Positions 1-12,400 of a DNA stretch of 64,000 nucleotides are shown here, piece by piece. The DNA is from Toxotes chatareus (Eukaryota; Chordata; Actinopteri; Toxotidae), in contig CM028884.1 in NCBI GenBank assembly GCA_016801885.1, positions 9,304,181-9,368,180 on the forward strand. Direction: 5' to 3'. The first letter of the stretch is position 1. Every line of letters starts with the position of its first letter. Position numbers and translations under genes: made by a program. A model generated the notes under the pieces. That model was not told the DNA's origin, made no database searches, and was given only the letters and a program-made list of their open reading frames with translations.

Positions 1-854
1 GTGATAAACTCAGTGAGAAAGATCACCAACTCTAATGCTCTTAATACTATCATTTTTGGCCACTGCAAGAAGGTGTTTCCAGCAACAAAAAAGAAAAAAA
101 TAAATCTAAAAACCTACTGTTCACTAACTTTCCTGCAAACGAGTAGACAGACAGCTGGATATTTCCCTCAGCAGTTAGCGGAAACCAAACCAGAGCTAAA
201 AGGAGAGTGAATATTGGACTTCCATCCTCTAAGCATCGGTGCAGTATTAGTGACATTTAAACCGTTTAAAAGTAGAGAAAGAAGATACAAAATTGTAAAG
301 GAAAATAAATAATGCAACTGTTATGACATCATTTGAAACACAGCCTCCCAGGACTTCACCGTGTCTTTCTGTATGTTACAAATTGGTCATTGAGATCAAA
401 CTGAGTCTGAATTCTGTAACATAAATGTGTTAGAATTTTTTTTTTTAAAAAGGCAAATAATTCTTAGACCTTTTACCTAAATATCATTTAATGTCTTGCG
501 TGAGGAAATATCCCAATTCATAACGCTTGAAATTTATCATTACTGGGATAATGTGTTGGATGAATTACTTTGCAAACGGCAGACGCCTGGAGGGTGACCT
601 GTGACAGTTTCATACAACACCTCTTCCAAGCTGAAGGAATTCATTTTCATCTTCCACTGGCTGTCTTAATCACCGTGTCTCATTGTGACAGAGAGTTCAC
701 TGTGACCGCTCACATTTAAAGAATAGGACTTTAAAAGGATTTTATTGCTGTCCAGTAACATTCTTTATGAGCAGTAAGTAACAAGGATTTCAACTAAATT
801 CAGACAGACTTCTTGATCAAAACAGCGTCAATCACAGTTCACTCTCTCGTCCTG

Positions 855-883
855 TTTTTTTTTTTTTTTTTTTTTGGGGGGGG
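855..883. repeat. poly(T)21 followed by poly(G)8
   Basis: Homopolymer T at 855-875 directly joined to G at 876-883. Confidence 0.9.
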
Positions 884-1906
884 TATCATTTGTAAAGACA
901 GGATTTTACACAGTATAACTTCCACAATGTGTCATGACGTATCAATCACAGCTGGCTATGAGAAATGTTGACAGGATTAGCATTTAGGACACATCATAGA
1001 AACCATCTGTTACAGCTCTATATCTTCTTTAATCCCCTGATCTTCAGTTGACAAGTTTCATATCCACAATGAGATATACGGATTTAAAAAAAAAAAACGA
1101 ATATAGAATAACATCAAATAAGATATCATCATTTGTGTTTTGTTAAACATTAAGCAAAAAAAAAACAACTTTCAAAATTAACCAAAACAGAAAGTGAAAA
1201 GACAATTTTTATTGTTCCCGGTTCTTTGAATTGAATTGTTCTGGGATTAGAGATGTGAACAAGAAACTGTGAGTAGCAGTAAAAGAAGTAATATAAGTGC
1301 AAGAAATGCTGTAGAAATCAATACCTCATTGCATTTACATTGCTTTGATCATGTACAGCAGGACCAGGAGATTAAGTAATACAGATTCTGCCTGACAGGC
1401 TGATCATTAACACTAGTTTGCAATCTGTCTGTGCATCCACTCATCTTGTCTAACATCTTGGGAAAGACAAGTGTTCTGCGTAAGTGAATTTAGGAGGGCA
1501 CATGTAAGACAGTGGCTACAACAGGCCGAACAGCGTGCTAGGTGAGAGTGTAAATCATCGTCTGTCTAACTGAGAGCCACTTCAGTGAAGGAAGAGGTGT
1601 AGGTGAGATCGAATGCTGTGATTTCCTGGAAAAGAAAAAGAATCATCAGATCTTTGTAGCTGAGAATAGATGGAATTTGGATCAACACTGACTGTGTCAG
1701 AGGGCGACCTTTGCCCTTTGTCTCTCCAGCCAAACAGGTCTCAGTATCGCCCTGGTTCACCCTCCTCCCTCTAATCCAGTCAAGGGTCATGCTGATGAAA
1801 TTATTTAGCGCACTGATCCAAGGACAAAAGTACTATTTCATATGCCACTGATATTCATAATGCTCTACATATGATATTTCTGGCTGCCTCCTTTCGCTTA
1901 GTTTGA

Positions 1907-1939
1907 ACACACACACACACACACAAAATAATAATAATA
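1907..1939. repeat. (AC)n then (AAT)n microsatellite
   Basis: AC dinucleotides at 1907-1925 followed by ATAATAATAAT. Confidence 0.85.
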
Positions 1940-4900
1940 CAGAATAAATCAGGTCTCAACGTAGCCCAGTTGTGGAAATCACTGTCCCTGATACATTAAA
2001 AAGATCTAAAATATAATGTGGTGGATTATGCTTTGATATCAGCTCCTACTTACTATTGTGTGTTAGGGAAAAACACCTGCCCTCTATCCCAATAGGATCA
2101 GCAGATTAATCTTGGTAAGACCTAACACACACAGATGGTCAGACAGGAAAAATTAGAAAAATATGCAATATGAATACATTTGTCTTGCATAATATCGAAT
2201 ATGATTCATCTATCACGGAGATAATGGCTTGATGCATTGGTGTACTTAGCAAAGAGACAAAGTTAATTTCTTTATAGGCCAAATATTCCGACCAAGATCC
2301 CCAGTAATAAAAATGATTCTTCAGGGAATATTATATAAATTAAATGTAAGCCATCTATCTGGTTTGCATAGTAATGGCACCAGCGCTACCTTGTGCATTC
2401 ATTCATTTCCAGCCACATTTCAGTGCTGCAAAACACAATGCACTCAGCAAGATATGTTACCAACTGCCATGTGTTATGTATTATTTTATACAGCAATAAA
2501 TACACTCCAATGAAAAATCAAACAGAGACCAGGAGATCACTTGTCTATCTCTACTTTAAGGTGCAGTTTTTAAAGCTAAAGAGCCTGTTGCATGAGTTTC
2601 ACCATTCAGACGTCTGACTTTGTTGTTTATTAGGATGAAGACAGAAAGGTGATATGGGGATATCTGGAGCAGCACGATCACTGCTCCCCAAAGGCCAGTG
2701 GGCCTCAGCTTCCTGACAAACGTCTTTTTCAATATCCTGCAAACATGGGCGGCGGTGGCGTGCGTGCTACCCGGTACTTAAAACACAGGGGGGCCTATGG
2801 GCTGCAGACGCAGCTCTACAACAGGACTCAGATCACAGGTAGAAGCAATAAGAGGAGGCACGGCTTCCGTAGGCAGAATACTGGCTCATACATCCACACA
2901 CCTCCGCTGCCGCAACACGCAACAAAGCTGTTTTCATGCAACATAGTCTGGACAAGCTGGACAAAGAATTACTAGAAAACCCTTCTAAAGATTTCTGTGA
3001 ATACAGAAAAAAGGTATTAAGAAAATTACTTCTGTTTACTTCTCCCAACAACAATATCATAAGGTGCTACAAACACTGTCTTTACGTATGATGTAAACTT
3101 ATGTCATTGTCTTTATGAAGAACCCAGATTTTTAAAATTTTTTTCCTTAGGTGGCAGTAAAACTGACTTATTTCTACTGAACGAGCTGTGTTATCAGCTG
3201 AGTTCCTAAAAGATAATCAGTCGGGTGGGTTTATAAGAAGCCTGTGGGATACTTACCACAGGAAAAGAAAACTGTAATTCAACTCTCTCTTACAAACAAG
3301 GTGACATGGGGTCAAAAAAAAAAAGAAAAGAAAACTTTATTGAATCATGCTCTCTCGCTTTCAGAGGTGACATCGAGCTTGTTATTGACAGGGAATAGGA
3401 AATTGATTTTTGTCTGGAATTTGTGACGGTGGGCTCAAACCATAATAATGAATGACCTTTTGAGCTTTAAAGGCATTCCTGTTATCTTCCAGGAAACAGG
3501 TTTGGTAAGGTGATGGTGGGGATTTGTTTTAGTGACTTCAAATGTGACTTTTGGGGGGCCAAAAGGAAAAAAAATTAAGCCCAGCTGTTAAAATTTGCTG
3601 TTTTACAAAAAGAAGGCATGCGGAAAGATACACATCAGATTAAATCAAATTCAGTCTGTTTGTGTGCTCTAATCTGATTAAAGCTCCTTACCTGGGTGTA
3701 TTACACTTTCTCTGAACAACCCTGAGGGAGTCACTCCAGGCCTCACCTGAGAGACTGTGCAGCATCTTCCCAAAACTGAGGTCTTTATTTTATGACAGTG
3801 AAAGACTTTGATTTGAAACTGTTCCTGCCTTTTAATTAAGGACACTGCACGGCAAAAAGAAATATGTCAGCCAAGGCAGTTTTAAAGCGGAAGGAGACAG
3901 GATGTTGCCAGGCCTGTCCGTCGTCTTCTTTTAATGAGTGAAAGGAAATGATAGTGAATCTGATTTCCCAAAGGGTCTCTGTTGTTTTGGAAACACTATT
4001 CTCATTCTCTTTTAATGGACGATTACTTATCTTCTGATTGTTGTTTTCATTTCTAATTACACTCCAAGGAGGGAAAAAAACACCATTAGCATAAAAAAAA
4101 AACCCTGGTGTTAATCTATGAACTATGGCTGTGGTGGGACCCTTAGATTATGAGCCAAACTGTGTTCAGATAAATTTTCCCAGTGAAAGACACCCCACAA
4201 CAGTGGGGTAAAGTAGTTATTATCAAAAGGTTTACTAATTCATATGCTGTAAGCAACTGAGGAGACATACAGAAGTTTCCGAAGCCGACATGTGCAAACA
4301 ACATAGCAGCTAATCTGCGGCACAAGTCTCAGAACTGTCTGGTGTCAAGAGCGCCAGACAGACGGCAGCGTTTCAACACTCCTTTCATTCACTTGCATCA
4401 TGCAGTATTTCATTTTCATCCAACAATCCAAGTAGCAATGTTCTTGACTTATCAAGGCTATCCATTTTCTGTGACGGCCAAATCAGATCACTGCTGAAAA
4501 ATTCATCCCCAGTGTCAGCCTGTGCACAATAAGCAAGAGAGCCATGGCGCTCCCAAAAATACCACTGTGAATATTTCAGAATTACTAAAAGCAATCCAAG
4601 GTAGACATGCATATTTAATCCACGTGTCCTCATACCTCAAGATATCTTTGAGAGTAATTTGTCTTTGATGTGAGAAAGGCATCAATATTTGAATTTCTTA
4701 AAAGATCACACACTCAGGCTGATAATGTCTCCATCAGGAAGCATAAGATCAACAAACAAGCTGTTTAGTTGTCCTGAGCTGAGATAACTACAGCTCATAG
4801 CTCATATTAAACCTGAGAGTCCTGAGGATATGCAAGAAACGTGTTGCAATTTGTATGTGTTAAATTAAAAAATTTTTTTTGCATGTGTCCTGGGTGAACA

Positions 4901-6083
4901 ATCTCTGATAGAATAGCATCTGAGGGACTTTCAAGTGGACTTGTTGGCAAACAATAAACCAAGCAGGAAAAAAGAACATAGAATCAAAAACACAATGAAA
5001 CGGGGTTTAAAGGGAAACAGCGATACACCGTGAGAGGAAAGAGAAAGGGAAGCATTCTTCTGAAAGAGAGTACAAACTGTGAAGTGCTGTAGTGGGGTCA
5101 GCCCTCCCCTCTCTTGCTTATTTCCATCTGCTGTTGCCAGCCTCAGCCACAGAGTGGTGCCGCTGTCTTGGAGTGAGGCAGGGCCAGCCCCGTGTCCTAT
5201 AAACACACACAAATCATTTACATGCTGTACTCATCAAAGGCAACTCTTCCTCATCTCCGCCGAGATTTGCTGCTGATCTGAGCTTCCAATATTGCATCTC
5301 AGAGCGTTGCGGCTAACCTTTGCAACTGCCAAGAATGTGATTAATTTTTTAAATACAGCTGTTGACCTATTATTGAGATGGAGAGGAGCCACGAGAGACA
5401 CTCATCTCCTCTTCTCTGTATAATGGAATGCATTATTGCATCAGTGTTTACAAGGCGTGCTAAAAGAGAAACAGAATGAGGGAGAAAGCATTAAATAAAG
5501 CAATTCGACTAATGTCGCTTTGGGCCTTGTGCTCACACAAAATGTCAATCAAAAGTCGCAATTCTTTGATTCATTGCAGTTTGCTCTGGCAGTTGCATCT
5601 GAGAGAAGAGTGGTGACACAATGTGGAACAATAATTACCCTGCAGTGTTTAAGTCCTCCAGTGTCTTGGTGCATTCATAAATAAAATATGTTCAAGATAA
5701 TGGATTTATGTTCAATAATTCATCATCAGAATGTTTCAAACCGAGTGATATAATATGTGTCACAGTATTCTGTAACACAGTGCTTAGCCAAATTAAGTTA
5801 TCTTGAAACAGATTTATTGACAGGGCTGTTGCTGCATTCATTTACTCAGCAACCATTGCTTAATTACTCCTGCAAAGCACATAAAACAAACAATGCCAAT
5901 AGACTGATTCTAAACCACTCAGTGTCAGAATTAACTACACACACAGGCTAACTATGCGCTCATGTCTGAACCAAACAGCACTGAACATTACACACTTTAT
6001 CCTCCCGAGCACGCTGAGCAGCTCTGAGTTGGAGAGAGAAGAGAGCAGTGGGACTACGATATTTGTCATTCATGACCTTGGTG

Positions 6084-6401
6084 CTAGCCAGCCCATACAG
6101 CCAGTTTGGTTTGATGACCCATCAGAGAATCTGTCTGGGACCTCGCGAGAGCCAGAGGACCAGGGTGAGGGAAGAGGGTGACATCCAGGGCTTCGGTCTG
6201 TTCAGCTGGACCTGGGTCAATCAAGTGGGCCTGAAGATCCAGAGCCAGCTGGAGAGCCATGATACGACTGGCCCTCATGTCCAGAATGTCCCATTCCCAG
6301 TCGCAAGAGGAGGCCACGCTGGCATGCTGGAGGTAGCCATAATTAATTACATGAGTTTGTATGGTGCAGGACCAGAGCGAGCATACTGCAGCTTCGCACA
6401 A
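6084..6401 (-). other. unassigned minus-strand open frame (105 codons), possible exon or conserved element
   Basis: GC-balanced island with an open minus-strand frame (MCEAAVCSLW start; SSCDWEWDILDMRASR in the middle). On that strand an acceptor-like CTACCTCCAG precedes the best part of the frame. I do not recognise the product. It could equally be a conserved non-coding element: the plus strand carries a TAATTAATTA homeodomain-type site nearby at about 6340. Confidence 0.15.
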
Positions 6402-6660
6402 AGTTGCATTTGTAACACGTGTAGAAATCTCCCGATCAAACTAAAAAGAAATTGTTTATAATGAAGGTGTTGTGTATGAATTTTATGTTGTGGTGTAAAT
6501 GTTGAAGAACAAATCAGATGTACGAGTGTAAAGCATTCCATAAAACCGCGCTCGTGTTTAAATCAACTATCTCTGCAACAAACAAATACAAATAGAAAAG
6601 ATGCATTTGCAATCAACAGCAACAAGAAACACATTTTTTTTAAAGCCAACACATCAAATC

Positions 6661-6681
6661 ACACACACACACACACGCGCG
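6661..6681. repeat. (AC)8 then GCGCGG
   Basis: Short dinucleotide run ending in a GCGC patch. Confidence 0.85.
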
Positions 6682-8670
6682 GTGAGGTGTTCCAATCTAG
6701 ACAAAGCTTAAGCATTCAACAGAGGCAAAAAAAAAAAAGGGAAAACAATTTACATGCAAATCAAACCTTATCATCTCAATCCCTTTATGCCACTTTCGCC
6801 TGCAAAATTGCATTCATATGCACAAAGGCATTCAATTACTGTAGTTGTGGCTCAACTTTTCACATCTCAGCATTTTCTATTTGGAGAGGCAGGCCCATGT
6901 ACATTTAATAGGTAGCCATTCTGTTCTCCAGCTCTGCGAGGGATCACTGTGAGCGTGTCAGTTAGAGGAGATGGCAGCATGTATCAGTGCATGAAATAAA
7001 GCTCTTGCTCCAAAGTGACAGGCCCTGGATATTGTTGGCAAATGGATGTTAAATTCACTCTGCAACCACCAGCAGCAGCCCCGGCTATGAAAAATTAACT
7101 GTACTCTGGCTAAAGGGAAGGGAAATTGCTTTGCTAGACATACCACAGAATCATGTTTGTGAACTATCCATCTGTCAGATCTCTTTGCAAAAAAAGTCCT
7201 TCAGCTCTCTCTATTAAAGAGTCCACTCTCATATGCTGTTCAGAGCAAACCAGTACGAGAGTGGAAACAAAGACATGTCAAAGAGAGTTAGAGTAAATCC
7301 TAAATCTGCACCGTAGACAGCAACTCAGTGAAGAAGACCGGCTCCATGGGCGTCAGAACAGACAGAGATGCTGATCTTATGTCAGCCACCAGAGGGCAGT
7401 GATGTTGACAGATCTGTGCTGCACCCTCAACCAACTCAATCAACACAGCTAGTCTCAAAATTTGTCTGTAGTTCAGCAGCTGTGAGTCACTGCACAGTGA
7501 TCTGAATGTAGGAACTTGTTTCACTGATCTCTGAGAAAGTGATGAGTCAGTGCATGACTTCATGCAGCACGTGATAATTAGTTCATTTAACATAGCTCCA
7601 CAGAGTTAGGTAAAGACAGGGGAAAAACGTATAAAACATCTGTTTAACTTAGTTTAATAGAAAATAAAAGGTGAGTTAGCTAATGAGCAGAGATGCTCAC
7701 TGCATTTACTGTGCATTCTGGAAACATTCTTGGAAGCCCAGGCTCCAGTGCACTGGGATGATTCTGGTAATATTTCATCTGCAAATATTGATGCCTCTAA
7801 ACACTGTTTTGTTTTCTTTTTGTTTTTGTTCAAGCACACACATTAAGTGACAGAAATATCTTTAGTTTAATAAAATATCTCACAAGGTTTGACATGATTT
7901 TCAATTGCATCATTTTTGGTGTAGGTGTAAATAAATAGTAAAATAATCACACATATTTAAGAATTACATATAAATCATGGTGCAAAAACAACTTTTAAAA
8001 AAATAATCCCAGCATAAATCAAGTGTTTGTGGTTTTATGCTTACATGTGATTCACTGGGCTCTTTTTCAACCTGATACCGAGGAGAGTTTTCACGTCCTG
8101 CCACCAGATGTCAACATAGCACTTTGAATGTGCTCTTGCCTGTCTACAGCTGGGTGTCGCTGTGGTACTGGGCATGTGATACGCCATATGACATTTACAT
8201 TAAAATTTTAGTTTTGTATTCCCTTTCCTCCTTTGAGGATCCCAGTGCCCAGGAGGAAAAAAAGATATTGGTCCAGTTTAAGTATGAAAGAAATGAGCAA
8301 CATGTCGTCAGTTTCTCCACCTAAATTGCATTTCAGCAAAATGAAGCAGGCGTCATTATGATTTCAGGACCATATTGTGCCTGCAAGGGGGGAGTTTTCC
8401 TGCTATGACACAGTAGGCCTACTAAGAACACATGTGTCAGGGTGAAGCAGGGACACGGAAATAAGCAGATGTGAGACACCCACTTGCAGTCATTATAAAG
8501 TCATTTGCAAACAGTGGTGTGCACATAACACACAAAACAGAAACAGAAGTTTGTAGGATATTATTTTAACTGCAGTATGTTTGAGTAACGGACAAACAAA
8601 AACTTAAAAGTGCACAACTGCACATCATGCAAACTAATCAATAAGGAGTCACAGTGTACTAATCTCTCAG

Positions 8671-8685
8671 TGTGTGTGTGTGTGT
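8671..8685. repeat. (TG)n microsatellite
   Basis: TGTGTGTGTGTGTGT in spacer upstream of mmp2. Confidence 0.8.
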
Positions 8686-8888
8686 TACAGTCTATCTAGG
8701 GGATACAATCACGCAAAATGGCAATTTGGTCCAAACACACATAGCGCAGTATCACATTAAAAGACGCAGAAAATTGGATTTCATTTCATCGCAGAAAAGT
8801 CTTGATGACAAGTATACGAGGTGTTGAATTAACGTGACAGTGGAAAAGAACAGGGGTTTCATTAGTGGAATTATTTGCTGAGATCACT

Positions 8889-8912
8889 AAAAAAAAAATA
8901 TATATATATATA
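8889..8912. repeat. poly(A) then (TA)n
   Basis: A tract from 8889 passing into TATATATATATATA, about 400 bp before the mmp2 ATG. Confidence 0.85.
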
Positions 8913-9179
8913 GGTTTCGTGTGTATCAGCATCAGTCAGCTGTCATGTCCGGACATTATGCCCTTTAGTCCCTAGCTATCCTGCTGAAAACTCTTCTTTT
9001 ATCCATTCCATGTTTCCAATAAAAACAAGAGGGAGTAAGAAATGAGTAAGCACGAAGTTATTCCGGTGTTTGTGGGCTCCCCCGCTCCTCTTTCCCAACC
9101 TGGAGACTGCGCAGAAAGCGTCGGGGGAAAAAGTGCATGTGCAAGCAGAACTGAGAAAGTTCATAGAGCCGAGGTGCAG

Positions 9180-9308
9180 GATGTCCCGTTAAGGAGAAAA
9201 AAAAATCCTCCAGAGGAGCAGAAGCAACACAAGCGGACGGAGTGGAAGGATCGCAGCCCCGGAGTAAACGGCATTTACCACATTTAAAGATACTGTTAAC
9301 CGAGGAAA
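9180..9308 (+). promoter_or_regulatory. mmp2: mmp2 5' leader / proximal promoter (approximate)
   Basis: GC-richer stretch just before the mmp2 ATG, after an AT-rich run with an (TA)n tract at about 8899-8912. It carries an in-frame stop at 9297-9299 that sets the start codon. No clear TATA box at a plausible distance is visible and the transcription start cannot be placed from sequence. Confidence 0.4.
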
Positions 9309-9464
9309 ATGAGTTTTCCGACGATATTTAGTTGTCGTCGGGTTGTTCTCAAATTGTTTTTGGTTCAGTTCATCGTCTTTCAAGCAATATATGCTGCCCC
9401 TTCGCCTATTATCAGGTTTCCTGGAGACGATACTACCCCCAGAACAGACAAAGAAGTTGCTTTG
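9309..9464 (+). CDS. mmp2: mmp2 coding exon 1
   Basis: Residues 1-52: hydrophobic signal peptide and the start of the propeptide (APSPIIRFPGD, matching the mature pro-MMP2 N-terminus). Donor GTAAGT at 9465, phase 0. An A lies at -3 of the ATG. Confidence 0.95.
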
Positions 9465-12400
9465 GTAAGTTTATTGGTTGTTTTTCCTGAAACTATGTCT
9501 ATGTGTGTCATTCAGCAGTATACGAAAAGTTTTTACTCGTGACGTATAAGAGCTGAACTTCTGGGGAGAAGTTTGCACATTATTATTTATTAATTTATTT
9601 ATGCATCGGACTAATTCATAGAAACGCTTACTCTAAAACCATTTTCATATCCACTTTTCTCTTCTAGCACTATCTGAATAAGTTCTATGGATGCCCACAA
9701 GACAGATGTAACCTTATGGTGCTCAAAGACACGCTGAAGAAAATGCAAAAGTTCTTTTCTCTGCAAGAAACTGGAGAGATCGATGCCAAAACTGTGGAGA
9801 TCATGAAAAAGCCCCGCTGTGGTGTCCCAGATGTGGCCAATTACAACTTCTTCCACAGGAAACCCATGTGGCAGAAGAAAGACATCACCTACAGGTCAGA
9901 GAAATAACATTACCTACACATCTCCAAAGAGGCATTGGATTATCCTGCACTTTCAAGTGTTCAGTTAGAATTCTGCAGAGGGTCATTTTATGATGGGAGT
10001 GGGCCCCCAGTTCATTCTGACTCTCGATTATTGTACTCAACTAATGATATCATGGAAGTTATTAACAGTATGGCCTATACAAAAAAGGTAATAACATTAC
10101 TAACAGACCCAGTGCTATACATGCACGTCATGTAGTGCATCAGGGCGTTATATATATCAGAATATATGTCACAGAAGGATAAAATAACTTGATCCCAGCC
10201 ATCTACTGCCCATAAATCAAAGCACAAGTACTGAGAAAAGAAACTTAGAACATGTCTGAGTCACTCAATAACACTACAGTCTACCAGTTTGAATCTTATT
10301 CCCAAAGCAGTGTTTAATGAGTGCAGAGAAGTATAAATTCAAGGCCAGAGTCTGTTTGCTTTGAGAGATGGACCACAGCTTGGCCCCGCCTGACCCCCCC
10401 CCCCCAACCTTTTCCACAACCCCAGTCCACCCCACCCCCATCTACACAGCCGTGAGGCACTTGCATCTTGTGTCTTGCTAACACTAGCATTCCTACACAG
10501 TATGTGTCAGGTCTTTTGTTTTTGTTCTGTTTGAGGTTTACAACAATGTGGAATTGGTTTATTTATATCAGCGGTTTTGTGTGCCCTGATCATTCCAGCC
10601 CGTCTGCCTGTGTGTTTGTAAGGAAGACTGCAAGCCAAAGACAATAACAACTAAGAGATCTCAGACTGTTTTTAGGAGAAGGCCCATGCAGACAGGCATA
10701 TCACAGAGTTTGTGGCTGAACATTGTTTCGGTTAGCATTTTTACCAGATGACTCATATACTGTTACTGGCTGGCTTTAGCTGGATTTAACTTTTCCATGA
10801 TCCTAAGTAGAGAAGGAGATGATAGGTCTATGTACCTTGCAAAATGTGACACTGGAAGACTTTCTTGATCACACTGGCTTTTTTTTTTTGTGGTTGCTGT
10901 GATGAGTTTTGATTTAATTTTCCCTGCTTGACTTGGTTTACAACCAAACTTACTTTCTGTTTACCCCGTAGAATTCTGGGATACACTCCTGATCTGGATG
11001 AGGAAGTCATAAACGATGCTTTCTTCAGAGCCTTCAAAGTGTGGAGTGACGTCACCCCACTCTCATTCGCCCGCATCATGGACGGAGAGGCTGACATCAT
11101 GATTAATTTTGGCCGTAACGGTATGCCATGCAGACAGACAAGATGCTTGCTATGCTTGCTATGCTTGCGATACTTGCGAAATGCCATACTTAAAACACAA
11201 CTGCAGTGAGAGTGCATGCCGGCAACTCAAAGTTCATTAACAGATGAAGTTTATTTTATAGAAAAGTGAGCCCATGTGCCCTCAAATAAACCCTGCTTAC
11301 TGTAACTGTCACATTCTGATCTCCAGTCTTGGGGAATGGGAAACAGCAGTGAACGCCCTTAAAGGTTCTTTCAGTTCTTTCATGACCTTAACTGGGCACA
11401 GGAATGATATCTCTCGCAATTTTAGCAACTTATTATAAAGTGAAGTTGCCTTCCGCATCCAAGAGGAAAATAGACCCCAAGTTTAGAAACAGTTGAACTT
11501 CTCACTGCTGTGTTGACTAATGGCGAAGGAGCAATAACACACACTTTATTACAGTGACTCTACCCTGCTATGTGTTAGGAACACTATAAAATAATGAGAA
11601 CTGTGACTATAACAGGTTCCAGTCATTTCATTCAAAACAACCATTTGATATTTACTCACATAGTTAAAATATCCCTCTGTCTGGCTGCTGCTGACCCCGT
11701 TGAGAAGCAATTCAGCAGTTATGGTGGAACACAAACAAAAACCACCCACCTCAGAGGATCTGAACTGTTGTTTCAGCAACAAAAATATCTGATGTTTTAA
11801 TAAACACACAGATGTCACATCAGAATGAATTTCTCCCACTGTTATTTTTCTTTAAAACAGTTTCTCTTGCCACTTAAGCTACTGGTGTACTGGCTAACTA
11901 ATATCTGGACCTGTTGTTCCCTGTTGAAAAAAGATATTTCTCTTGATTTCGTTAATATTGAATGATGTCATTAACAGAGCACGGAGATGGTTACCCCTTT
12001 GACGGCAAAGATGGCCTCTTGGCTCATGCCTTCGCTCCGGGGCCAGGAATTGGAGGAGACTCCCACTTTGATGATGATGAGCAGTGGACACTGGGAGAGG
12101 GCCAAGGTAATGGAGAAACACTGTTTGCAAAAACACAAAAGTGTATTGCAAAAGCTCCACCAATTTCCACTCCAGCTGTCGCAATATAATTTGTTCCAGT
12201 TTGTTTAGAGATAGATGGAGTGCAGTGTTTTATTCAAAACAAATTAAAGGGGCCTCTGTAGTACAGATGATGAGAGTTTAATTTTACAGCTTAAGTACTG
12301 ATCACTTGAGATGACAGGACACAAATTTTGACATTGATAATACTAATATGACTTCCAGATACTTTGTTTCGAATGTCTGAACTTTCTGGCAGTCAGTACG

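Larger units (their letters stand above)
1..8980. other. gene-poor spacer upstream of mmp2
   Basis: No convincing coding gene. AT-rich with homopolymer runs and microsatellites. GC-balanced islands at about 2640-2900, 5480-5660, 6040-6400 and 6760-7140 stand out and may be regulatory. In human this flank faces IRX6, but no Iroquois homeobox exon is present here. An AP-1 consensus TGAGTCA lies at 7543-7549. Confidence 0.6.
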
